Positions 36,674 through 45,865 of a DNA stretch of 64,000 bases are shown in pieces (within the stretch, counting starts at the first letter, position 1; the number at the start of each line of letters is the position of its first letter). Under the pieces are notes generated by a model that was not told where the DNA came from, did not search any database, and saw only the letters and a program-made list of their open reading frames with translations. Location: contig JABFSN010000184.1 of assembly GCA_013140575.1 (NCBI GenBank), positions 1 through 64,000 on the forward strand, written 5' to 3'. This DNA comes from Phycisphaerales bacterium (GTDB lineage: Bacteria; Planctomycetota; Phycisphaerae; UBA1845). The translations under genes were made by a program, and so were the position numbers.

Positions 36674-37918
36674 ATGTCGCAACCACCGGTGATTCTTCAG
36701 ACCGGACCCGAAACATCCGGCCTGCAATTTGATTTCGACCAGCTCATAAACGTCTGCGCCAAGCTGAACGAACCCGGTCCGGTCGAGGAGGTTCTGAACG
36801 AGCTGTTGCTGCAGGCCCGGCGATTCGTCCGCGCAGAGGCCGGCACCGTGTTTGTCGTGGTCGACGACCGCCTGCGATTCGTCTGCTGCCAGAACGACGC
36901 CCGACCCGACCTGTGCGTCGTTCCCCGGCCCGGGCAGTTGCAGTCGTTGAGCGCCCTCAAGGGCGTGACCATTCCCATCAACGAATCGTCGCTGGCCGGC
37001 CACGCGGCATTGCATGGTCGCCCGCTGCGCATCGACGATGCCTACGCCCTCCCCGACGACGCCCCCTATAGATTCGATGGAAAATACGATCAGTCCACCG
37101 GCTACCGAACGCATTCGCTGCTGGTCATTCCGTTGATGGCTCCCGAGGGGAAGGCGGTCGGCGTCCTGCAGCTGATCAACCACGCCGCCGTTCCGGGCCG
37201 GATCGATGCGTTTCGTTCTCGCGACCAGCACGTCGCCATGGCCTTGGCGTCGATGGCCGCCATCAGCGTCCGGAACGCCAAGCTGCACGAAGCGCTGCGC
37301 ACGTCGCACCTCGACACCATCATGCGTCTATCCACCGCGGCCGAGTTCCGCGACGACGACACCGGTCAGCACATCCGCCGGGTCAGCATGTATTGCGAGA
37401 CCGTGGCCCGCACGCTGGGTCATGCGCACGAATTCACGCAGTTGATGCTGTTCGCCGCGCCCATGCACGACATCGGCAAGCTGGCCATTCCCGATTCCAT
37501 TCTGAAAAAACCGGGCCGGCTCACCGACGACGAACGCAAGATCATGCAGACCCACACCATCAAGGGGGCCCAGATTCTGCGCGGCTCGGGCAGCGAACTG
37601 CTGAAGGTGGCCGAGAAGATCGCCATCGCCCATCACGAAAAATGGGACGGCACCGGCTATCCCTACGGGCTGGTCGGCGACGCGGCCAACTTCGAAGGCC
37701 GCATCTGCGCCATCGCCGACGTGTTCGACGCCCTGACGTCCAAGCGCTGCTACAAGCCCGCCGGCGGGTTGGACGAATCGTTCAACATCGTGGTCAAGGA
37801 CGCGGGCACGCATTTCGACCCCGACGTGGCCCGCGCCTTCGTCGACGCCCGCGAGGAAATCGAGGCCATCTACGACGCCTACCACGAAGCCCCGCCCGCC
37901 GAAAAACCGCCCGTCTGA
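36674..37918 (+). CDS. GAF plus HD-GYP domain protein (cyclic-di-GMP phosphodiesterase-like)
   Basis: A 414-residue cytoplasmic protein. An N-terminal GAF sensor domain (about 20-205; VEEVLNELLLQARRFVRAEA, SLLVIPLMAPEGKAVGVLQL) leads to an HD-GYP domain (about 210-395). The metal and catalytic residues are MHDIGKLAIPD (H265, D266), AHHEKWDGTGYP (H320, H321, GYP 328-330) and ICAIADVFDALTS. All motifs expected for c-di-GMP hydrolysis to pGpG/GMP are present. The ligand of GAF is unknown. The gene is monocistronic; its neighbour upstream is an FlgM-like gene, compatible with control of motility. Confidence 0.93.
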   Translation: MSQPPVILQTGPETSGLQFDFDQLINVCAKLNEPGPVEEVLNELLLQARRFVRAEAGTVFVVVDDRLRFVCCQNDARPDLCVVPRPGQLQSLSALKGVTIPINESSLAGHAALHGRPLRIDDAYALPDDAPYRFDGKYDQSTGYRTHSLLVIPLMAPEGKAVGVLQLINHAAVPGRIDAFRSRDQHVAMALASMAAISVRNAKLHEALRTSHLDTIMRLSTAAEFRDDDTGQHIRRVSMYCETVARTLGHAHEFTQLMLFAAPMHDIGKLAIPDSILKKPGRLTDDERKIMQTHTIKGAQILRGSGSELLKVAEKIAIAHHEKWDGTGYPYGLVGDAANFEGRICAIADVFDALTSKRCYKPAGGLDESFNIVVKDAGTHFDPDVARAFVDAREEIEAIYDAYHEAPPAEKPPV

Positions 37919-38294
37919 ACCCGATCGTAAAGCGTTCGTCTGACAGCGCTGATTCAAATCCGCGCCATGAATGGCGGGCCGGAATGGCGGATCGGAGCCC
38001 GCCCCGGGAGTGGCGGGCGGGACGGCGGAGGGCGGCGGTCGCGATGCGGCGGGCTTCGCCGGCGAGATTCCGAACCGGTCGAGGCTCGGTCCCGGACTTC
38101 CGTCCGGGGTTCTGAAATCCGCACCGCAACCCGAACATTCAAGTGGATCGACGCACGAGGCCAGGCCCCGCGCACGCCGTGCCGACGATCGACACCAGTT
38201 GTTGGTCACGCCAACTGTCCGGGCAACCCGTATCCAACCCCGGAAGCCGGGATTGCACCGAACACGGCAGAATCCACGGCAGCCGCGGTCGCGG
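37919..38294. other. Intergenic region between convergent genes
   Basis: About 376 bp with no gene. GC-rich short repeats of GGCGGG type occur at 37968-38060, and a family E repeat at 38085-38154. Confidence 0.5.
38085..38154 (-). repeat. Dispersed repeat, family E, copy 2
   Basis: Read on the minus strand it begins GCGTCGATCCACTTGAATGT and ends with a hairpin around CCGGACGGAAGTCCGG. It is the counterpart of 30989-31060. Confidence 0.65.
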
Positions 38295-41200
38295 TCAGGG
38301 CTTGATCGTCCAGCGGTCGCTGGCGGCGTTTGATCGGACGTAGGGCGAATACATGGCCGACAGTTGCGTGGGCAGGACGCGGAACGCACCCGGCGTTTCG
38401 CATCGGACGCGGTAGGTCAATCTGTGCGTGCCCTGCGGCAGGTAGCTCGCGAAGAAGGCCACGTGCCGGTCACGCAGCTCGCGGTAGACGTACAACGATT
38501 GCCCGACACTCGCGGGATCGCCGTAATCCGCGCCGCTCAACAGGTCGGCCGGCTCGCAGCCCGCGGGTTTGGGATCCTCGATCAGGATGTATTCGAACGC
38601 GTTGCGCGAATCTATGTCCAGCGCCACCTCGACCAGATCGCCGGCCGACAGCGCGTCACGATCGGAAATGGGTTCGCGGTCGTAGTCGATGGCCTGATAG
38701 GTCTCGTCGATGTAGCGGCGTTTGCCAAAATTCCAGATGCGCCGGGTGCGCTCGACCTGTTTGGGAATCAATCGGGCGTAGCCGCGCTTGACGATGATGT
38801 CGTGACCGGCCGCGTGAATCGGATCCTGGCGCGTGTAGTAATCGGCGTAGGTCGCGTGGTAGACCGTACCGCGGCCGTCCTTGTCGATGCGAACCGTGTG
38901 CTTGCCGGGGGTAACGTGCTGCGGGGCCAGGATCATGCGGGCGTCGAACGTCAGCACGTTTTCCGGCGTGATTCGGAAACTGCGTTTGACGTCGCGGTCG
39001 TAGGTGACCGTGACGGTCATGTCGGCGTCCAGCTCGCCGGTGTGCAACAGATAGTCGGTCAACGCGTAAATGGCGAACGCGGTGTCTTTCGTGGAATACC
39101 AATGGGCGCCCTGCCGGTTGCGGACCAGCCACGTGCCCGCCATGTTGACGTGCTTGTGATCGGGCGCGACGGCCAACAACGCCCGCAGCACCATGGCCGT
39201 CGATTCCAGGCCGTTGTCGTACCAGAAACGATAGCCCGTGCGATGGCCCCAACTTGCCGTTTGGGTCGTTTCGTCGACGTGCACCGTGTTTTCCAGGTTT
39301 TCAATGACCACGGCCGCCCGGTCGCGATCGCCGGCGGCGTGCAGCGCGATGGCCAGCATGGCCCGGGTGTAGTCGGTCAGGTCGTCGCGCTTTTCAAACG
39401 CCTGATCCAACGCGGTTCGCGTCGGGGCGTCGCGGAGCAGGCCGGGATCGACGGTGGCCAGCGCGTACAGCATCCACATACGCACGTTGGCGTCGTTCGC
39501 GCCGCGCCACGATCGCGCGAATGCGTCGGGCGTGGCGATGGCCGATTTCAACACAGCGACGCCGCGGTCGAGCATGGCCGGATCGATTGTGACGTCCGCC
39601 CGCCGCGCTTCAGCCAGCCCATAGACGACGTAGGCGGTCATGTACGGGTCGGACGCACCCTCGTGGAACCAGCCCCATCCGCCGTCCGGCGATTGCAATT
39701 CAGCCAGCCGGGCCAGCCCGTTGGCCACGATGGTGTCCATGACGTTGGTCCGGAACACCGGATGATCGTTCAGTCCGCGTCGGCCGCGGCCGTCGGGCGG
39801 GGTCGGATCGGCGGCGATTCGACCGGCCAACGTTTCCAGTTTTACGCCCATGCGGTTCAATGTGTGCCGGGTGACGACGGCCGGCAGGAATCGGCTCATC
39901 GTCTGCTCGACGCAGCCGTACGGGTAGTCCAGCAGGTACGGAATCGCGTCCAGAATCACGCCGGCGATCGTCGGGTTGATGTGGATTTCGACGATGGGGG
40001 TGGCGGCGTCGATTTCGTCGGGGATGGTCAGATTCACGACTTCAGACGTGACCTCGTCGCCTTCGCGGATAATGCCGGTGAATGTCTGCAACTGCTGAGC
40101 GCCGAACGGGATGATGGGGATGGTCAATTCGACGGCGTCGGATTCGACGTCGGTCTGAACGGTGGCCTTGAATACCGCGTCGCCCGGGGCGTCGGCGGTC
40201 ACTGCGAAATCGACCACGCGTTCGGCACCGGCGGGCACGTTGAATTCGACGCCGCGCGTCGAATTGGAATACCCCGATTCGACGCCGAAAATCGTAACGT
40301 CCACGTCGACATCGACGCGAAGTGTGATTTCGCGTTTGGCGCCCTCGGGGGTCACATCGCCGAGCAGGATCGGCGGCGACGACTTCAGTTCGACGCGCAT
40401 CTTCTTGTCCTGTTTCAGGTCGTTGCGGGCGATCACGCTGATGGTGGCGCGATCGCCCTGCACCAGGAATCGCGGGGTCTGCAGTCGGGCGATGACGTTT
40501 TTGCGGGTGACGAATTCGTGCGACGCCTCGCCGACGCGGGTGTCGTCGTCGATGGCGACGGCCGTCAGCCGCCACGTGGTCAGCGTGTCGGGGAATTGGA
40601 TCGGCACCGACGCCTTGCCGTCGGCCCCGGTTTGAACGTGTCCCAGCCAGACGACCGAATCGGGAAATTTGCGACGGATGGCCGCGACGGCGAATTCGGC
40701 ACCGCCGCTGCCCGGCGCTTGCTTGGCCATCGCGAAACCGTCCGCGCTGGCCGGTGCAGCCATTTCCATGGCCATGTCGCCGGCTACGGAACTGAACAAT
40801 CCCGCCTCGCCGCCGCGGCGGTCGCTGGATTTGTAACTGTATTGGTCGGTGTGTAACGACGTCTGCGTCTGCACGCCGTGATAGCGCAATTGACCGTAGA
40901 AAAACTTCTGAACCGCCTCGCGGAATTCGGGCTGAATGGCGTACAAACTGGCGTCGACCATCATGACGGCCAGATCGGCCGCGGCGGGTTCGCCGGTGGC
41001 GTCGGTGGCCGTCATCACGACTTCCGTTTCGTCGCCCGGTTTGAATTCATCGGCGGGGGCGGACACGTCGACGGTAAGGAACCGATCCGTCGGCGGCACG
41101 ATGACCGATCGCCGATCTTCAAACACGCGCTGGTCGTGGACCATGGTGGCCACCAGCTGAAAATTGGGCGTATGACGTTTGGTGACCGGGAATTCGACCA

Positions 41201-44042
41201 CGCCGCCGCCGCCGGTCAAGCGGATGATGCGGTGTTCCAGCAATTCGTCGATTTCGTACGTCAGCAACGCGCGAGCGTCGTCGAACCGTGAATGAATCAA
41301 CAGACGCGCCGTATCGCCCACGTCATATACGGTCTTGTCCAGGACGATTTCGACGTCGCGATACGCCGTTTTCCCGACGGCCTGCCCCGGTTTGCTGATC
41401 CAGATATCGCATTGCCCGGTTGGCTGCGGCTCGCCGTCCGTTGCGGCGGTGACCACGACGCGGAACGGACCGGCCTCGTCGGCCGTGAAACGGAGGACGG
41501 CGGATTCCGGTCCGGCGGATTCGACTGCGCCCTCGGCGACCTGATCGCCGGTCACCAGTTCGACAATGCCGCGACCGTCATCGACCACGCCGCCCGGTGC
41601 GGACGGCGGCGGGCTGACCAACCGGTAGACCCGTGCGGTGCCCTTAAACGCGACGGGTTCGTCGTCGGCCGACCGGGCGTCGATGTCCACGTGGATGGTG
41701 TCGCCCAATTCGTACCACCAGCGCTGCGGGCGGAGTTGCAGGGCGAACGGGAATTTCGTGACGCTGATGGCCCCGCTGCCGGACACGGTTCGGCGTGAAT
41801 TGTCGGTGACGTCGACGTCGACCCGGTACCGATGGCCTATTTGGCCGCCGGCGAACGGCCCGCCGCCGGTCGCGGCGTCGGTCGGAAGATCGGCGGACGG
41901 ATCGATGCGCAGCAGAACGGTTCCGTCGGCATCGGTTCGCAACGTGCCGCGTTGCACGACCGTTTCATGGTCGTCGCCGGGCCACCACGGCATGCCGCAT
42001 CCGCGCATATCGCCGCGGAGATCGTCAAAATACCGGGTGTACGGCGACGGGTAACGGAACCGCGGGTACAGATCGCCGCGGTGGATCGTGTACGTCAATT
42101 CCGCGTCCGCCACCGGCGAACCGAAATAGTAGCGGGCCTCGACGCGGACATCGACCGGTTGATCCAGCGCGTGCCGGCCGTCGCCGGCCGACACCGTCAC
42201 CTCGAATTCCGGTTTGCGGTATTCCTCGACGCGGAACACCCCGCCCGACCCGGTCATCACATATTGTCCGCCGACGGTGACGTTGAACCGGTAGATGCCC
42301 AGCGGGGCGGCCGTCGGCACCAGAAATTCGCCGACGACGGCGCCGCGCTCGTCGGTGCGCATCGTCTTTTCGAACACCGTCTGCCCTTGCGGGTCCATGA
42401 TGGTGACGGCTGCGGCATCGGGCGGGACGGTTTGATAGGTACCGTCGTCGTATTGCCGCACTACGTGTTTGAAATGGACGGTTTGCCCCGGCCGGTAGAT
42501 CGGCCGATCGGTCATGGAATAGGCCCGCAATTGCGCGGCGGACGGCTGACCGTACAGGTACATGGCCCCCTGCACGGCGGCCACGTGGTCGCCGTCGCGC
42601 AGGAAAAACTCGACGCGGCTGCCGCCCTCGCGATGGTTGTCCAGCGTCAATTCCAGAATGCCGTCGGCATCGGTGCGGCCGTCGTGAAATCGGACGCCGT
42701 TCTGGCCGAACCGTTCCTTGACCAGCACGTCGACGTTGGGTTTGGGCTCGCCGGTCACGGCGTCGACGGCCCACACCAGCGTGTCGTTTTGGGCGGCCTT
42801 CACTACGGCGGCCAATCGCGTGACCAGAACCAGCGTGCTGCGGATGACCGGTTTGCCGGCGGTCGGCGTTCCGGTCGCGAACAACACGTACGCGCCCGGC
42901 GGCAGTTCCGGCAGTCGAATGGTCGGCAGCGTCCCGTCGGTGGTGTCGAGATAGCGATGTTCACCGGTGTCGGAAACATCGATCGACCATTCGGCCGCGC
43001 GATCGATGTAATTTGATTCGCGGTCTTCCGCGTCGTGATCGGCGCGGGCGTAATCGAATAGATCAACCCGATACACGCGGAATTGAACAGCGTTGATGTT
43101 GCGAACGTGTACTTGCAATTCGTGAACGCCATCGGGCAGAACGGGGCCAATTGCAGGCAGCTGCAATTGGGGCGACGTGATGCGTCTGCGATCGGCCTCG
43201 GCGCGCGTGGCATATCGCGTCCCCGCGTATCGTTTGATGATCTGATCATATCGCTTGACCGTGGCGACGTAGTCCGCTGGCGGCACTTCCAACAAGCGGG
43301 CGATTTCGAATTCGGCCAACGGCGCTTCTTTCGATTCTGGAAATCGTTCGATCAGTTCTTCAAATCGCTGCTTCCGCGCGTGAATCGTCGCGACGGCGTC
43401 GTCGTTGACCGCCGACCAGTCGGCCATCGTCTGCATCGCACGGGTGTACATGGCGGCCGACGCTACGGCGGAATCGTCGGTCAGATCGATGCCGCGGGTC
43501 AGCCACGCATCGGCGAGCGACCGGCGCAGCGATTCCACGGCGGCCGGGTCGTCGGGCGGTTGCACATCGGGCCACTGCAGGTTTTCCCAATCGCCGAATC
43601 CGATCAGTAGCGTGCCGCATTGGATGGCGGCAACGGCCGCGCCGTGCTTGTCACCGGCCGCCAGTTTCAGATCGAACACCCGTCGCCAGCGGTTCAACGC
43701 GTCGGCCAGTTTGTCGTGGCGGTTCTGTAGCGCTTCCGCGGCGGTTTCGTGCAGGTCGGCGCGCTCGTCGAGCGCTGGATGCGATTGGATAATTTCATTC
43801 AATGCGGCGATGCCCGCGTCGAATTCGTTCAGCTTGAACAGGCATTTGACGCGCAGGATGCCGGCTGCGATTGCCGTGGATTCATCCGGTTGTGTAGTTA
43901 GGACTTGATCAGCCGTGTCGAGTGCGGCCTTGTAATTGTGCCGGTCGAATTGCTGTAACGCCGATTCCAGCGTCGGCGGGCCGACGGGTTGCGCGATCCA
44001 TAATGCCGCGGCGATTATGACTACCGTCCGGATGTCGAACAC
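38295..44042 (-). CDS. Bacterial alpha-2-macroglobulin family protein with thioester
   Basis: A 1915-residue exported protein. A short signal (MFDIRTVVIIAAALWIAQPV) is followed by a helical TPR-like region to about residue 270 (YKAALDTADQVLTTQPDEST, FPESKEAPLAEFEIARLLEV). The MG2-type macroglobulin domains follow (YSMTDRPIYRPGQTVHFKHV, GPFRVVVTAATDGEP), then the bait/A2M core (FPDTLTTWRLTAVAIDDDTR). The thioester site is PYGCVEQTMSRFLPAV (Cys1377, Gln1380), with the thioester alpha/alpha toroid after it and a C-terminal receptor-like domain ending RVLPTQLSAMYSPYVRS. The intact Cys-x-Glu-Gln indicates covalent protease trapping in the periplasm. No PBP1c gene, the common partner in Proteobacteria, is present. 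The deiodinase-like selenoprotein gene lies upstream on the same strand. Confidence 0.93.
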   Translation of the reverse strand: MFDIRTVVIIAAALWIAQPVGPPTLESALQQFDRHNYKAALDTADQVLTTQPDESTAIAAGILRVKCLFKLNEFDAGIAALNEIIQSHPALDERADLHETAAEALQNRHDKLADALNRWRRVFDLKLAAGDKHGAAVAAIQCGTLLIGFGDWENLQWPDVQPPDDPAAVESLRRSLADAWLTRGIDLTDDSAVASAAMYTRAMQTMADWSAVNDDAVATIHARKQRFEELIERFPESKEAPLAEFEIARLLEVPPADYVATVKRYDQIIKRYAGTRYATRAEADRRRITSPQLQLPAIGPVLPDGVHELQVHVRNINAVQFRVYRVDLFDYARADHDAEDRESNYIDRAAEWSIDVSDTGEHRYLDTTDGTLPTIRLPELPPGAYVLFATGTPTAGKPVIRSTLVLVTRLAAVVKAAQNDTLVWAVDAVTGEPKPNVDVLVKERFGQNGVRFHDGRTDADGILELTLDNHREGGSRVEFFLRDGDHVAAVQGAMYLYGQPSAAQLRAYSMTDRPIYRPGQTVHFKHVVRQYDDGTYQTVPPDAAAVTIMDPQGQTVFEKTMRTDERGAVVGEFLVPTAAPLGIYRFNVTVGGQYVMTGSGGVFRVEEYRKPEFEVTVSAGDGRHALDQPVDVRVEARYYFGSPVADAELTYTIHRGDLYPRFRYPSPYTRYFDDLRGDMRGCGMPWWPGDDHETVVQRGTLRTDADGTVLLRIDPSADLPTDAATGGGPFAGGQIGHRYRVDVDVTDNSRRTVSGSGAISVTKFPFALQLRPQRWWYELGDTIHVDIDARSADDEPVAFKGTARVYRLVSPPPSAPGGVVDDGRGIVELVTGDQVAEGAVESAGPESAVLRFTADEAGPFRVVVTAATDGEPQPTGQCDIWISKPGQAVGKTAYRDVEIVLDKTVYDVGDTARLLIHSRFDDARALLTYEIDELLEHRIIRLTGGGGVVEFPVTKRHTPNFQLVATMVHDQRVFEDRRSVIVPPTDRFLTVDVSAPADEFKPGDETEVVMTATDATGEPAAADLAVMMVDASLYAIQPEFREAVQKFFYGQLRYHGVQTQTSLHTDQYSYKSSDRRGGEAGLFSSVAGDMAMEMAAPASADGFAMAKQAPGSGGAEFAVAAIRRKFPDSVVWLGHVQTGADGKASVPIQFPDTLTTWRLTAVAIDDDTRVGEASHEFVTRKNVIARLQTPRFLVQGDRATISVIARNDLKQDKKMRVELKSSPPILLGDVTPEGAKREITLRVDVDVDVTIFGVESGYSNSTRGVEFNVPAGAERVVDFAVTADAPGDAVFKATVQTDVESDAVELTIPIIPFGAQQLQTFTGIIREGDEVTSEVVNLTIPDEIDAATPIVEIHINPTIAGVILDAIPYLLDYPYGCVEQTMSRFLPAVVTRHTLNRMGVKLETLAGRIAADPTPPDGRGRRGLNDHPVFRTNVMDTIVANGLARLAELQSPDGGWGWFHEGASDPYMTAYVVYGLAEARRADVTIDPAMLDRGVAVLKSAIATPDAFARSWRGANDANVRMWMLYALATVDPGLLRDAPTRTALDQAFEKRDDLTDYTRAMLAIALHAAGDRDRAAVVIENLENTVHVDETTQTASWGHRTGYRFWYDNGLESTAMVLRALLAVAPDHKHVNMAGTWLVRNRQGAHWYSTKDTAFAIYALTDYLLHTGELDADMTVTVTYDRDVKRSFRITPENVLTFDARMILAPQHVTPGKHTVRIDKDGRGTVYHATYADYYTRQDPIHAAGHDIIVKRGYARLIPKQVERTRRIWNFGKRRYIDETYQAIDYDREPISDRDALSAGDLVEVALDIDSRNAFEYILIEDPKPAGCEPADLLSGADYGDPASVGQSLYVYRELRDRHVAFFASYLPQGTHRLTYRVRCETPGAFRVLPTQLSAMYSPYVRSNAASDRWTIKP

Positions 44043-44232
44043 GGTGACCTGCCTTTCAGAATGCGCGCGGACGATCCACCGCGGCGCGTATGATTTACTG
44101 AAACATTGGACACGCGGGGTTCCCGCGCGGTTCCAGAAATCTGATCGTCAAGTGTACCGGTTGCGGGCCGTGCGGCCATCGCCGGTGCGGTCGAAAACGG
44201 TCAATGACGATTCAGCGGATCAGAACACCACG

Positions 44233-44916
44233 TCAGGATCGCGGCGGGCCGACGTGTTTTTTCAGCCAGTCGGACAGTTCGTCGGGATTGAATCCGAATG
44301 GTCCGACGCCGCCCGCGTAGCGGACGATTCCGGCGGCGTCGATCACGAACAGGCGTTCCGGCCAGCCGGCGTAGGCGTTGTCAACCGTGTTGTCCATGTC
44401 GTCGACGATGCACGGCATGGTCAAATCGAGCGCCGTCGCACAGCGTTTGGCCGTCGATCGGCGTTCGCCGAATGTTTTGGGTTGCGCGAGAACGACGTTG
44501 TCGGTCCGATTGGATTCCATCTGCCACCCGTCGTCGGGATGGGCTTCGTGGATGTAGACGAACAGGAACGCGACGCGGTCGCGGTAGGCTTGATACATTT
44601 TTTCGAGGTCGCCGGACCGGCGACGGAAAGGCGGTCAGGTGTAGCTGCCGAATATCAGGACCAGCGGCCGGTTTTCATGGAAATCGGACCGGGTGATGGT
44701 CGCGTCGCCGTCGTCGGTCGGCAGGGTGAAATCGGGCGCCTTCTCGTTGACCGCCGGCGCCCGGCGCGCCATCCACGTCTTGACGTCTTCCCAACCCGGC
44801 GGACGCTCGTCCGCGGGTTTGGCGTCCACCATGCGGATGTAATCATCCACGGACGGAGCGCATCCGGAAATCGCGATGACGCTGACGGCGAGCGTCCATG
44901 TCGTGACCCGCGTCAT
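44233..44916 (-). CDS. Deiodinase-like thioredoxin-fold lipoprotein; selenoprotein with Sec at in-frame TGA
   Basis: A 227-residue protein in two open frames joined by one TGA (44637-44635), read here as selenocysteine 94. The signal MTRVTTWTLAVSVIAISGCA has lipobox Cys19. A redoxin opening (NEKAPDFTLPTDDGDATITR) leads to RPLVLIFGSYT-U-PPFRRR, the iodothyronine deiodinase active site (animal enzymes: FGSCT-U-PPF). After the TGA the family wording continues: FLFVYIHEAHPDDGW, PCIVDDMDNTVDNAYAGWPE, RLFVIDAAGIVRYAGGVGPF, NPDELSDWLKKHVG. A SECIS hairpin follows the TGA (separate entry). The true stop is also TGA (44235-44233). Reducing activity on a halogenated or peroxide-type substrate is likely; the substrate is unknown. 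ATG 44916 starts the signal peptide. A1: Cys or Trp at this codon would need a genome-wide code change, contradicted by many other TGA stops here. Confidence 0.92.
44608..44624 (-). promoter_or_regulatory. SECIS-like hairpin for selenocysteine insertion
   Basis: On the minus strand GTCGCCGGTCCGGCGAC is a perfect 17-nt inverted repeat, starting 10 nt after the in-frame TGA. The apex is GGUC. The E. coli fdhF minihelix is also 17 nt, begins 11 nt after its UGA and has the apical loop GGUC that SelB binds. The unpaired bulged U of the E. coli stem is absent. Confidence 0.85.
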
Positions 44917-44963
44917 GGCATGCAAACTACGCCATGTGGTTTCGGAATGCAAATGAACAGCAG

Positions 44964-45746
44964 TCACACCATGGCCATATCGCGGATCATCGCCTGATAG
45001 GCCGGCGCGGGGTCGGGATAGGTGTTGGGCGCGGGCAGGTTCCATTTGGCGAACAGTTTGGCGTTGTCGTCCTGCCCGACGGAGAGATCGGCCCACTTGC
45101 GATCGTCATGGTATTCGTCGTGATGAACCAGGGCGTCGCGGCAGCCGACGACTTTCAAACCGGCGTGCAACTGGATTTTCAGGGCCATGTCGGGGTCGAA
45201 TGCGAAAAAATAGTAGCGCTCGTCCGCGTATCCGATCTGTTGCAGCAGCGTGCGCCGCAGCAGACCGAAATTGGCGTACGGATAGCCGCGGACGTTGTAG
45301 ATTGAATAGCGCATGCCGTCATGTTCGACGGAATCGAGAACATTTCGATCGCGGTTCCAGTCATGGTAAAACGCCACCATGCCGACGTGGTCGAATCGTT
45401 CGATGAATGCAACGGCGGCCTCGACGCCGCCCGGCAACGGATGCGCGTCGTCGTTCAGCCACATCACGTACGTGCCAAGTGCCGCGCGGAAGCCGCGATT
45501 GAACGCCCGGACGGCGCCCTCGCGTCGCGGTTCCAGGATGACCCGCAGACCGTTGGCGTCGGCCAGGAATTCGCGCGTGCCGTCGGTGGACCCGCCGTCC
45601 ACGATGATGATTTCATGGGGCGTCGTCACGTTGGTGCGGATCCGCGACAACGTGTGCGCCAGCCGATCGAGGCGGTTGTACGTTGGGATGACGATACTGA
45701 CGACGGGTGCCGATGGGGCATCGACGGTCATGGCAGTCAATTCCAT
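44964..45746 (-). CDS. Glycosyltransferase family 2
   Basis: A 260-residue GT-A fold transferase. SIVIPTYNRLDRLAHTLSRI and HEIIIVDGGSTDGTREFLAD form the nucleotide-sugar site. The DxD-type metal motif is VMWLNDDAHPLPGG. A later ALVHHDEYHDDRKW segment may be the catalytic base region. No transmembrane helix is present. The frame is open to 45926, but ATG 45746 (MELTAMTVDAPS) is taken because homology starts just after it. The donor and acceptor are unknown. It lies 47 bp upstream of the selenoprotein gene on the same strand and may share its transcript. Confidence 0.87.
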   Translation of the reverse strand: MELTAMTVDAPSAPVVSIVIPTYNRLDRLAHTLSRIRTNVTTPHEIIIVDGGSTDGTREFLADANGLRVILEPRREGAVRAFNRGFRAALGTYVMWLNDDAHPLPGGVEAAVAFIERFDHVGMVAFYHDWNRDRNVLDSVEHDGMRYSIYNVRGYPYANFGLLRRTLLQQIGYADERYYFFAFDPDMALKIQLHAGLKVVGCRDALVHHDEYHDDRKWADLSVGQDDNAKLFAKWNLPAPNTYPDPAPAYQAMIRDMAMV

Positions 45747-45865
45747 TCCCGAGTCGCCGCGGACAAATCCGTACCGGCGTCCACGCCGTATATCGGCAGC
45801 CGGCGGCGACGGACCGGCTGCAATGTTGTAGAATACATCGGCCATGGGTTTCTGGAGTCGATCGG

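Noticed and set aside
38364-40856. 830-codon open frame on the plus strand opposite the alpha-2-macroglobulin gene.
   Set aside because: Antisense shadow of a well-recognised protein; no domain wording of its own.
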